The notes beneath the pieces were generated by a model. The model was not told the origin of the DNA. It made no database searches and saw only the letters and a program-made list of their open reading frames with translations. 64,000 nt of DNA, taken from positions 1 to 64,000 of the forward strand of contig NZ_JAIXTJ010000056.1 in assembly GCF_027483985.1 (NCBI RefSeq), written 5' to 3'. Position numbers and translations under genes: made by a program. Source of the DNA: Flavobacterium sp. (GTDB taxonomy: Bacteria; Bacteroidota; Bacteroidia; Flavobacteriales; Flavobacteriaceae). Below, one piece after another: positions 42,851 to 49,766 of the stretch; the first letter of the stretch is position 1; every line of letters begins with the position of its first letter.

Positions 42851-43345
42851 ATGAGAAAGACAATAGTAATACCAACAGATTTTACGGTTCAATCCTTAAA
42901 TGTTTTGAAATCAGTTTTGAGCAACAATGCCTCTAATACCACGCTTGATATTATTTTACTTCACGGATTAAGTTTGAATGATTCCATTAGAGATTTATTG
43001 TTTTCATCTAAACTACAACAAATTGAAAACCTCAGCACTGCCGAGTTTGAAGAAGCTTGTGAGGTGATCAAAAATAAATACGATTCCCAAATCAGTTCTT
43101 TAAGAGTCGATTTATTTTCAGGTTATAATCTTTCGGCATTTAATAATTTTTTAGAAGGAAATCGAGTTGTGGAAATTTATGTTTCAGATAAAAAACTCGA
43201 ATTAACTAACAAGAAAAGCTTTGATTTATCGCGATTTATTGCAAAATCAATGGCTAAGGTAATTACTATTGATACCGTTCTTTCTTTGTCAACACCTGAA
43301 AAAGGAAAAGTTGCCGAAGTATTTAATCAAATATCATTGGGATAA
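42851..43345 (+). CDS. Universal-stress-protein-like protein
   Basis: About 164 residues with a USP-like start (MRKTIVIPTDFTVQSLNVLKS) and a predicted alternating alpha/beta pattern, but no clear GxxGxxxxS nucleotide loop at the C-terminus, so ATP binding is uncertain. It heads a three-gene operon (11 bp to the next gene) directly after the two-component system and is probably its target. The upstream start at 42809 is rejected because the -7 box lies within that extension. Confidence 0.7.
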   Translation: MRKTIVIPTDFTVQSLNVLKSVLSNNASNTTLDIILLHGLSLNDSIRDLLFSSKLQQIENLSTAEFEEACEVIKNKYDSQISSLRVDLFSGYNLSAFNNFLEGNRVVEIYVSDKKLELTNKKSFDLSRFIAKSMAKVITIDTVLSLSTPEKGKVAEVFNQISLG

Positions 43346-43356
43346 TTTAAAAGGCT

Positions 43357-43815
43357 ATGAAAATCTGGATGCGATACATAGGTTTTTTTGGAGCTGGAAT
43401 TGCTCTTTTCATTCTATTACTAAGTAATTCTAATAATCCAGAAAAAACAATTCAAGGTCAATGGAAAGAATCCGTTTGGGAATATGAAAAAGTAGATAAA
43501 AATGACACTACCAAAAGTGATTTTAATTCGGTATCACATTTTGTTAAAGATGTTGTTGGAGAAAACTTAATTATTCATAAAGCCGAAAGTTGGATTTTTA
43601 AACCCGATGGAACATTAATTTTAAAAGGTAAAAATCACTCTAAAGAAGTTAATTGGTCTATCAAAGGAAGAGGTAATATACTCGAAATCAAATATGATAA
43701 ATCAAATTGTGAACATTATAATTTAACTGAACTTTCAGAAAATAAATTAGTTCTAAATTTTGATTCTGACACGCATACGCGCGGAATTGCACGATTAACA
43801 TTTGAAAAATTATAA
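43357..43815 (+). CDS. Membrane-anchored lipocalin-like protein, function unknown
   Basis: A 152-residue protein with one N-terminal membrane helix (YIGFFGAGIALFILLLS) and a beta-rich domain outside (IQGQWKESVWEYEK to ARLTFEKL) resembling the small lipocalin-like domains of Bacteroidota: a GxW start followed by W-F-x-x-D-G-T and W-S-I-x-G-R-G-N strands. It lies 11 bp after the USP-like gene and 2 bp before the YoaK gene. I do not recognise a specific function. Confidence 0.65.
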   Translation: MKIWMRYIGFFGAGIALFILLLSNSNNPEKTIQGQWKESVWEYEKVDKNDTTKSDFNSVSHFVKDVVGENLIIHKAESWIFKPDGTLILKGKNHSKEVNWSIKGRGNILEIKYDKSNCEHYNLTELSENKLVLNFDSDTHTRGIARLTFEKL

Positions 43816-43817
43816 AA

Positions 43818-44612
43818 ATGCTTAGAAAATATAGTAATAGTAGATCACTAGCAGACAACATTAAACTAGGAACACTTTCGGCTTTCTCTGCCGGAATGGT
43901 GAACATTGGTTCATTGCTGCTATTCTTCGCATTTTCGTCGAATATTACAGGACATTATGCTATTCTAGCAGCCGAAATTGTTAAAGGAAATCTTTATCAA
44001 GTAGCGGTAGTGTTTTCGTGGATTTTTCTATTCTTTTTTGGAAGTTTTACGTCAAATATGTTTGTGATTCACATCAATCAGAAAAATTCTTACTTAGCGC
44101 ACGCCATTCCTTTAATTTTAGAAATTCTATGTTTGCTTTTTGTAGGTGTTTATGGCGATTATTTTTATTCCGAAACCTTAGTTGAAACAGAATATCTGCT
44201 TGCTGTAATGTTATTTGCAATGGGATTACAAAACGGATTAACTGCCAGTATTTCTAATTTTTCGGTAAAAACAACCCATTTAACCGGAACAACAACCGAT
44301 TTAGGAATACTTTTTTCAATGTTTACCAAAAAAGAATACCGAAATAATGAAGCACTTGTTGGTAAAGCCAAACTACTTTTGGCAATTACAATCTCTTATA
44401 TTACAGGAGCAATATTAGCAGGCTTTACCTATGTTTATTTAGGTTTTAAAATGTTCTATTTAGTGAGTTTTGTTTTGGTTGTTATCATTATCTATGATCT
44501 GTCCAAACTTCGAATAAAACGCTTTTTACATCAAAGAAAATATTTAAAAATTAACTTAGAAAACGTTAAAAGATACGGGCAAATTGACAAAGAAAAATCA
44601 ATTGCATCTTAA
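43818..44612 (+). CDS. YoaK (DUF1275) family membrane protein
   Basis: A 264-residue inner-membrane protein with six or so helices. The family marks are the N-terminal AFSAGMVNIGSLLLFFAFSSNITGH segment and MGLQNGLTASISNFSVKTTHLTGTTTDLG, both diagnostic of DUF1275. E. coli YoaK is uncharacterised. It is last in the operon after the two-component system. A strong terminator (44634-44676) follows and overlaps the 3' end of the convergent DinB-fold gene. Confidence 0.88.
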   Translation: MLRKYSNSRSLADNIKLGTLSAFSAGMVNIGSLLLFFAFSSNITGHYAILAAEIVKGNLYQVAVVFSWIFLFFFGSFTSNMFVIHINQKNSYLAHAIPLILEILCLLFVGVYGDYFYSETLVETEYLLAVMLFAMGLQNGLTASISNFSVKTTHLTGTTTDLGILFSMFTKKEYRNNEALVGKAKLLLAITISYITGAILAGFTYVYLGFKMFYLVSFVLVVIIIYDLSKLRIKRFLHQRKYLKINLENVKRYGQIDKEKSIAS

Positions 44613-44633
44613 AATATAGTTTATGTTAGGTTG

Positions 44634-44676
44634 ATTCCCAAACAGTTTATTGGTTGCTGTTTGGGAATTTTTTTTT
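44634..44676. terminator. Terminator after the YoaK gene
   Basis: ATTCCCAAACAG (44634-44645) pairs with CTGTTTGGGAAT (44657-44668), followed by eight T, running into the convergent gene's stop codon. Confidence 0.85.
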
Positions 44677-45130
44677 AGAGAAACTTTCTAATTTGCATCA
44701 TAACACCAGTATGTATTGCCTCGTGATAATTATTAAACTCGATAGCATTGGCAGCTGATTTCATTGTAAAACCTGACATTGATGTAAATTCGCGATAATT
44801 CTGAAATAGATCATCTGCAAAATCTTGTTTTGTTTTTTCTACTGTTGAAAACAATAAAACCTTAATTTCGTCAACTTCTTCTTCAGTAATGTTATGTTCG
44901 GGTTTAGTTCCTTTTTGATATTTTTCAATCATTTCTTGAGAAACCAAAATTGGCAATCCACTCAATTTATAGACCAATAATTGCTGAACAACTATTATGT
45001 GACCAATATTCCAAATAAGGTTATTATTGAACCCTTCAGGAATTTTATTTAGTTCTTCTAACGAATAGTTTTCTAAAAAACCTAAAAGTACTTTTCTGCT
45101 GGTTTCGGTTATTCCAAAAGCTGTTTCCAT
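44675..45130 (-). CDS. DinB-fold (four-helix) metal-dependent protein
   Basis: A 151-residue cytosolic protein of the DinB/YfiT four-helix superfamily, unrelated to polymerase IV. The putative metal-binding His are in IWNIGHIIVVQQ (helix 2) and FNNYHEAIHTGVM (helix 4). Family members include thiol transferases and damage-induced proteins, and the substrate is not evident. It starts 4 bp after the thioesterase gene, so the two share a transcript. Confidence 0.82.
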   Translation of the reverse strand: METAFGITETSRKVLLGFLENYSLEELNKIPEGFNNNLIWNIGHIIVVQQLLVYKLSGLPILVSQEMIEKYQKGTKPEHNITEEEVDEIKVLLFSTVEKTKQDFADDLFQNYREFTSMSGFTMKSAANAIEFNNYHEAIHTGVMMQIRKFL

Positions 45131-45134
45131 AATT

Positions 45135-45572
45135 TTACAATTGCGTGAAATCGTCTGATTTTGGCATCATATTCATTACATCAATTGCAATTTGCGGCGT
45201 TGGATTAGCAATTTTCCTGAGTTTGGTATCCATCCAAGCACCATCAACAGTAATAGTAGCAAGAAGTTCGTCTTTATCATTTTTAAATTCGTGAATTAAC
45301 GTCCATCGAGAAGCGTCTTCTTTCACTTTTCCAACTTTAGTAGAAATAAAAACCTGTTGATTCATTCGCATTTCTTTTCTAAAAACACATTCCTCACGAA
45401 ACAATATCGGACCAAAATGTTGTTCTTGCATCACTCTAACAGTCATTCCTAACTGTTCTAGAATTTCAACACGATGCTGCGCACCAAAATCATAATAAGC
45501 GCTGTGACGCACGTGAAAATTTGGGTCTAAATCAGCCCATCGAATGTGTATTTCTTTAGTAAATGTTGTCAT
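45135..45572 (-). CDS. Acyl-CoA thioesterase, hotdog fold
   Basis: A 145-residue 4-hydroxybenzoyl-CoA-thioesterase-like protein. The N-terminal IRWADLDPNFHVRHSAYYDFG carries the catalytic Asp of the WxDxDxxxHVxxxxY motif. Such enzymes hydrolyse acyl-CoA or acyl-ACP, and the specific substrate is unknown. It is first gene of a pair with the DinB-fold gene. The -7 box lies 18 bp upstream. Confidence 0.9.
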   Translation of the reverse strand: MTTFTKEIHIRWADLDPNFHVRHSAYYDFGAQHRVEILEQLGMTVRVMQEQHFGPILFREECVFRKEMRMNQQVFISTKVGKVKEDASRWTLIHEFKNDKDELLATITVDGAWMDTKLRKIANPTPQIAIDVMNMMPKSDDFTQL

Positions 45573-45589
45573 TGAATTAAATTTTTATA

Positions 45590-45597
45590 CAAAAATA
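45590..45597 (-). promoter_or_regulatory. -7 box of the thioesterase gene
   Basis: TATTTTTG on the minus strand, 17 bp before ATG 45572. Confidence 0.65.
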
Positions 45598-45691
45598 GCG
45601 AGTTTTTTATTTTTTAAACCATTAAGAAAGTTAAGTTCATCAATAAAAATTGTAAAACATAATTTTATAAAATATCTTAATGGTTAAAATC

Positions 45692-45720
45692 TTTGAAATG
45701 AATTCAAAATCTTACTTTTG
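45692..45720 (+). promoter_or_regulatory. Promoter of the ArsC-like and EamA genes
   Basis: TTTG (45692-45695), 17 bp, TACTTTTG (45713-45720), 14 bp before ATG 45735. Confidence 0.65.
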
Positions 45721-45734
45721 CAAAAAGAAAATCT

Positions 45735-46094
45735 ATGAAAGATACTATATACTATTTAGCTTCTTGCGATACGTGCAGAAAAATCATAAAATCATTACCA
45801 AAATCAGCCGATTTAGTTTATCACGATATAAAACAAGATCCAATTACGGTTGAAGAATTAGAATATATGCATTCACTTTCTGGAAGTTACGAAGCTTTGT
45901 TTAGTAAAAAAGCGCAATTGTATAAATCGATGGATTTAAAGAATAAAAACTTAACAGAAGACGATTTTAAAAAATACATCTTAGAACATTATACTTTTAT
46001 AAGTCGTCCGGTTTTTATTATTCAAGACAAAATTTATATCGGAAACACGCAACAAAACATTTTGCAAGTAATGAAAGCCTTAGAAAATGTCTAA
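45735..46094 (+). CDS. ArsC/Spx family thioredoxin-fold protein
   Basis: A 119-residue protein of the arsenate reductase/Spx family with the N-terminal CxxC (Cys11 and Cys14 in LASCDTCRKI) and a later SRPVFIIQDKIYIG strand with the conserved Arg. True plasmid-type ArsC has CxxS-like sequence, so CxxC leaves a redox role or an Spx-like role open. Spx-type polymerase binding is not established in this phylum. Its 3' end overlaps the EamA gene by 8 bp, and no other ars genes are near. Confidence 0.82.
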   Translation: MKDTIYYLASCDTCRKIIKSLPKSADLVYHDIKQDPITVEELEYMHSLSGSYEALFSKKAQLYKSMDLKNKNLTEDDFKKYILEHYTFISRPVFIIQDKIYIGNTQQNILQVMKALENV

Positions 46095-46980
46095 AAGAAC
46101 TTGGGCACTACTTGCCGCTACTATAGTTTCTATTATTTATGGTGTAACTTTTACTATTGCTAAAGATGTTATGCCTAAATATGTAGAACCATTCGGATTC
46201 ATAACTATGCGTGTTGGTGGTTCGATGTTGTTATTTTGGTTGGTATCCTTTTTTGGTCCGAAAGAAAAAATAGCTAAGGAAGATTTTCCTAGAATTGTAG
46301 CAGCAGCTTTGTTTGGAGTCGCCTTAAATATGCTAACCTTTTTTAAAGGATTGAGCTATACTTCACCAATAATGGGTGCTGTTTTAATGGTTACAACTCC
46401 AATGATTGTACTGGTTTTATCAGCAATAATTATGAAAGAACGAATGCTGAAACGCAAAGTTTTCGGATTAATTTTAGGATTAGCAGGAACAATCACGCTA
46501 ATTCTCTACGGAAAATCAATGGTCAATGCGCCCAATGCGACTTTAGGAAATTTATTGGTTTTTATTAATGCTGTTTCCTATGGTTTTTATCTAATAATTG
46601 TAAAAAAATTAATGGATAAATACAACGCATTTACCTTTGTAAAATGGATTTACACTTTCGGATTTTTAATGGTTTTACCTTTTGGATGGAACGAATTTAA
46701 TGCAATAGATTTTGTAAATCTTCCAACGGATATCCTCTGGAAAATCGGATTTGTTGTAGTTTTTTCAACATTCTTTACTTATTTACTGAATCTAATTTCG
46801 ATGCGCGAGTTGAAACCAACAACGGTTGCTGTATTTATTTATTTGCAACCACTATTTGCCACTATTTTCGCAGTAGGTTTAGGCAAAGATGATTTGAGTT
46901 TAGTAAAATTACTTTCTGCTGTTTTAATATTTACTGGAGTTTATTTGGTTACCCAAAAACGAGTGATTAGTGAAAAGTAA
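46087..46980 (+). CDS. EamA/DMT family transporter
   Basis: Inner-membrane protein of 297 residues with ten predicted helices in two EamA repeats (first VSIIYGVTFTIAKDVMPKY..., second LLVFINAVSYGFYLIIVKK...). Drug/metabolite transporters export amino acids, nucleobases or other metabolites, and the substrate cannot be told. It overlaps the ArsC-like gene by 8 bp. Its last codons already lie inside a 7-bp repeat array (from 46971), so the stop codon is part of repeat DNA. Confidence 0.88.
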   Translation: MSKRTWALLAATIVSIIYGVTFTIAKDVMPKYVEPFGFITMRVGGSMLLFWLVSFFGPKEKIAKEDFPRIVAAALFGVALNMLTFFKGLSYTSPIMGAVLMVTTPMIVLVLSAIIMKERMLKRKVFGLILGLAGTITLILYGKSMVNAPNATLGNLLVFINAVSYGFYLIIVKKLMDKYNAFTFVKWIYTFGFLMVLPFGWNEFNAIDFVNLPTDILWKIGFVVVFSTFFTYLLNLISMRELKPTTVAVFIYLQPLFATIFAVGLGKDDLSLVKLLSAVLIFTGVYLVTQKRVISEK

Positions 46981-47037
46981 TTGGTAATTAGCCATTTTTA
47001 AGCTAATTACTATTCACTAATTACTAATTACTTTTAG
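46971..47037 (+). repeat. Inverted heptad arrays before yicC
   Basis: Three 7-mers of the TGAWTAG type (46971-46991: TGAAAAG, TAATTGG, TAATTAG), an 11-bp spacer, then five of the complementary CTAWTCA type (47003-47037). GTAATTAGC (46984-46992) and GCTAATTAC (47002-47010) form a perfect 9-bp stem. The array ends exactly at the -7 box of yicC. Confidence 0.8.
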
Positions 47038-47045
47038 TATATTTG
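47038..47045 (+). promoter_or_regulatory. -7 box of yicC
   Basis: TATATTTG, 19 bp before ATG 47065. Its -33 position lies within the heptad array. Confidence 0.65.
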
Positions 47046-47064
47046 AAGTCTATAAAAAACAAGA

Positions 47065-47925
47065 ATGATACAATCAATGACTGGTTTCGGAAAAGCCACT
47101 TTGCAATTACCGACCAAAAAAATTACCGTCGAAATAAAATCACTAAACAGTAAAGGATTAGATTTAAACACAAGAATGCCTTCTGTTTTTCGTGAGATGG
47201 AATTGGGTTTGCGCAACCAAATTTCACAACGATTAGAACGCGGAAAAATCGATTTTTCTTTATATATCGAAGTGACAGGTGAAGAAACTACTTCTAAAAT
47301 AAATGTGCCAATTGTTAAAGGTTATATCAATCAAATGAAAGCAGTGATACCCAATGCTGATGAAACTGAATTGATGAAAATGGCAGTAAGAATGCCTGAT
47401 GCTCTTAAAACAGAACGTGACGAAATTGACGAAAACGAATGGAAAGAAATCCAAAAAGTCATTGACCAAGCGTTAGAAAATATGGCGCAATTTCGTAAAG
47501 ACGAAGGCGCTTCTTTAGAAAAAGAGTTTAAATCTCGAATCGGAAATATTTTATCATTAATGAACCAAGCTGTTTCGTTTGATAAAGAACGTATTGATAC
47601 CATTAAAACAAGATTACGAACTGCTATAGACGAAATTAAAGTCACTGTTGACGAAAATCGTTTTGAACAAGAATTGATATTTTATCTTGAAAAATACGAC
47701 ATTACAGAAGAGAAAGTTCGTCTGGAAAATCACCTGAATTATTTCATAGAAACCCTTGCTGGAACTGAAGCCAACGGAAGAAAATTGGGTTTTATTACTC
47801 AAGAAATGGGAAGAGAAATCAACACAATGGGTTCAAAATCTAACCATTCTGAAATGCAGAAATTGGTGGTGATGATGAAAGATGAATTGGAGAAGATTAA
47901 GGAACAAGTTTTGAATGTCCTCTAA
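47065..47925 (+). CDS. yicC: YicC family endoribonuclease
   Basis: A 286-residue cytosolic protein. The N-terminal MIQSMTGFGKA and C-terminal GREINTMGSKSNHSEMQKLVVMMKDELEKIKEQVLNVL are hallmarks of YicC, shown in E. coli and B. subtilis to be an endoribonuclease affecting small-RNA turnover. The usual Bacteroidota order is yicC-gmk-nadD, but here a four-helix-bundle gene and repeat arrays lie between yicC and gmk. Confidence 0.95.
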   Translation: MIQSMTGFGKATLQLPTKKITVEIKSLNSKGLDLNTRMPSVFREMELGLRNQISQRLERGKIDFSLYIEVTGEETTSKINVPIVKGYINQMKAVIPNADETELMKMAVRMPDALKTERDEIDENEWKEIQKVIDQALENMAQFRKDEGASLEKEFKSRIGNILSLMNQAVSFDKERIDTIKTRLRTAIDEIKVTVDENRFEQELIFYLEKYDITEEKVRLENHLNYFIETLAGTEANGRKLGFITQEMGREINTMGSKSNHSEMQKLVVMMKDELEKIKEQVLNVL

Positions 47926-47930
47926 TTAAG

Positions 47931-47958
47931 TGAAGAGTGATTAGTTAATAGTAATTAG
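47931..47958 (+). repeat. Heptad array, TGAWTAG orientation, left of the four-helix gene
   Basis: Four 7-mers: TGAAGAG, TGATTAG, TTAATAG, TAATTAG. They are the reverse complement of the CTAWTCA units on the other side of the gene. Confidence 0.85.
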
Positions 47959-47977
47959 TATTTGCAAATTGTTAATA

Positions 47978-48343
47978 ATGGGTAATATAAATAGTTATAA
48001 AGATTTGATAATTTGGCAAAAAGGTATAATATTAGTTGTTAGAGTTTATCAATTAGTAAAATCATTTCCACAAGAAGAATTATACGCATTAACTTCTCAA
48101 ATTAAACGCGCTTCAGTTTCAATTCCATCAAATATTAGTGAAGGATATGGTAGAAATACAGACAAATCATTTAGTCATTTTCTTGATATTTCAAGAGGTT
48201 CTTTAAACGAATTAGAAACACAACTAATAATTGCAAAAGAATTAGGTTTTATTATTGATTTAAAATTATATGATGAGATAATGGCTTTAATAGAGGAAGA
48301 AAGTAAAATGATAAATGCATTTTCAAGAAGCTTCAAAAACTAA
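47978..48343 (+). CDS. Four-helix-bundle protein (S23/rRNA intervening-sequence family)
   Basis: A 121-residue helical protein with the family signature: NSYKDLIIWQKGIILVVRVYQLVKSFP, LTSQIKRASVSIPSNISEGYGR and FLDISRGSLNELETQLIIAKELG. Relatives are encoded in intervening sequences of 23S rRNA genes, accompany diversity-generating retroelements (Avd), or stand free in Bacteroidota and cyanobacteria. Role unknown; basic surfaces suggest nucleic-acid binding. ATG 47978 is preferred to TTG 47969. It interrupts yicC-gmk-nadD and is bracketed by inverted heptad arrays, the right one overlapping its stop codon. Confidence 0.9.
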   Translation: MGNINSYKDLIIWQKGIILVVRVYQLVKSFPQEELYALTSQIKRASVSIPSNISEGYGRNTDKSFSHFLDISRGSLNELETQLIIAKELGFIIDLKLYDEIMALIEEESKMINAFSRSFKN

Positions 48344-48479
48344 TCACTATTTACTAATCACTATTCACTAATTACTATTCACTAATTACTATTCACTAAT
48401 CACTATTCACTAATTACTATTCACTAATCACTATTCACTAATCACTATTCACTAATCACTATTCACTAATCACTATTCA
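48340..48479 (+). repeat. Heptad tandem array, 10 x 14 bp
   Basis: Ten consecutive 14-bp units, CTAATCACTATTCA or CTAATTACTATTCA, equal to twenty 7-mers of type CTAWTYA. The array starts at the stop codon of the four-helix gene and ends 5 bp before the gmk ATG, so it forms the whole intergenic region. Confidence 0.95.
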
Positions 48480-48484
48480 CTAAA

Positions 48485-49054
48485 ATGAAAGGAAAACTAC
48501 TCGTATTCTCAGCGCCATCAGGTTCGGGAAAAACCACTATAGTAAGGCATTTATTGGCGCAAGAAGATTTAAATTTAGAGTTTTCAATATCTTGTGCAAC
48601 ACGCGAACCTCGAGGTGAAGAAGTAGACGGAAAAGATTACTATTTTATCACTTGGGAAGAGTTTAAAAAACACATCAAAGCTGAAGAGTTTGTTGAATGG
48701 GAAGAAGTGTACACCAACAATTACTACGGAACTTTAAAAAGCGAAGTCGAACGCATTTGGGCAAAAGGCAAAAACGTAATTTTCGATATTGATGTTTCTG
48801 GTGGATTGCGAATCAAACACAAATTTCCTCAAGAAACATTAGCTGTTTTCGTAAAACCACCAAGTGTTGACGAACTAAAAAGAAGATTAAAAGAACGTTC
48901 TACCGAAAGCGACGAGAAAATCAATATGCGCATCGCAAAAGCTCACGTTGAATTAGCAACAGCGCCACAATTTGACACGATTATCAAGAATTATGATTTG
49001 GATGTGGCAAAGCAAGATGCGTATGAATTGGTGAAAGAATTTATAAATAAATAA
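48485..49054 (+). CDS. gmk: Guanylate kinase
   Basis: Phosphorylates GMP to GDP. The 189 residues start with the P-loop FSAPSGSGKTTIVRHLL and contain the GMP-binding SCATREPRGEEVDGKDYYFI and the EFVEWEEVYTNNYYGTLKSEVE segments. An essential gene, yet its upstream DNA is only the 140-bp heptad array with no visible TAnnTTTG box, so expression probably depends on readthrough from yicC and the four-helix gene. nadD follows after a repeat-containing spacer. Confidence 0.97.
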   Translation: MKGKLLVFSAPSGSGKTTIVRHLLAQEDLNLEFSISCATREPRGEEVDGKDYYFITWEEFKKHIKAEEFVEWEEVYTNNYYGTLKSEVERIWAKGKNVIFDIDVSGGLRIKHKFPQETLAVFVKPPSVDELKRRLKERSTESDEKINMRIAKAHVELATAPQFDTIIKNYDLDVAKQDAYELVKEFINK

Positions 49055-49062
49055 ATTTGTAA

Positions 49063-49135
49063 ACGCGATTAATCGCGTCTTAAATTATTACACACGAATA
49101 ATTTATAAAAATATTAGACGCAATAAATTGCGTCT
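49063..49135. repeat. Pair of REP-like palindromes between gmk and nadD
   Basis: ACGCGATTAATCGCGT (49063-49078) is a perfect palindrome. AGACGCAAT (49116-49124) and ATTGCGTCT (49127-49135) form a second, related inverted repeat. GACGC-type palindromes followed by GTCTGTAC-like ends are scattered in many Flavobacteriaceae. Confidence 0.7.
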
Positions 49136-49147
49136 GTACCGATAAAA

Positions 49148-49729
49148 ATGAAAATAGGATTATATTTCGGAACCTTCAACCCAATTCACGTTGGACATTT
49201 AATTATTGCTAATCATATGGCAGAACATTCTGATTTGGATCAAATTTGGATGGTTGTAACGCCACATAATCCGCACAAACAAAAGAATACTCTTTTGGAT
49301 GATTACCAACGCTTGCATTTAGTGAATTTGGCCACCGACGATTATCCCAAAATTAAACCTTCTGATATAGAATTTAAATTACCTCAGCCTAATTATACGG
49401 TGAACACTTTGGCGCATTTAAATGATAAATTTCCGCAACACGAATTTTGTTTGATTATGGGTGAAGACAATTTGAATTCGCTTCACAAATGGAAAAACTA
49501 CGAATACATTTTACAAAATCACGCTATTTATGTCTATCCAAGACTAAATTCAGGTGAAATTGATGAGCAATTTGTAAATCACAATAAAATTCATCGAGTT
49601 GGCGCGCCAGTTATCGAACTTTCTTCCACTTTCATACGCGAAAGCATTAAAAATAAAAAAAATATTCGTCCGTTATTGCCCGAAAAAGTTTGGCAGTATG
49701 TTGATGAAAATAATTTTTATAGGAAATAA
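49148..49729 (+). CDS. nadD: Nicotinate-nucleotide adenylyltransferase
   Basis: Transfers AMP to nicotinate mononucleotide, the penultimate step of NAD synthesis. The 193 residues show the GTFNPIHVGHLIIANH nucleotidyltransferase motif with HxGH and the C-terminal SSTFIRESIKNKK. It is the final gene of the yicC-gmk-nadD group. It faces the nadV gene across a shared terminator, so two NAD genes converge here. Confidence 0.96.
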   Translation: MKIGLYFGTFNPIHVGHLIIANHMAEHSDLDQIWMVVTPHNPHKQKNTLLDDYQRLHLVNLATDDYPKIKPSDIEFKLPQPNYTVNTLAHLNDKFPQHEFCLIMGEDNLNSLHKWKNYEYILQNHAIYVYPRLNSGEIDEQFVNHNKIHRVGAPVIELSSTFIRESIKNKKNIRPLLPEKVWQYVDENNFYRK

Positions 49730-49765
49730 AAAAGCCGAACCCATTGATTTGAATTCGGCTTTAAT
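49726..49765. terminator. Bidirectional terminator between nadD and nadV
   Basis: AAAGCCGAA (49731-49739) pairs with TTCGGCTTT (49754-49762), with an A-run on the left that gives a T-run on the minus strand. Confidence 0.8.
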
Positions 49766-49766
49766 T

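Noticed and set aside
44675..45130. DNA polymerase IV named DinB
   Set aside because: This protein belongs to the unrelated DinB/YfiT four-helix fold; the polymerase is the gene at 6087-7169.
48340..48479. Possible CRISPR array
   Set aside because: The units are 14 bp with no spacers and there are no cas genes. It is a simple tandem repeat.
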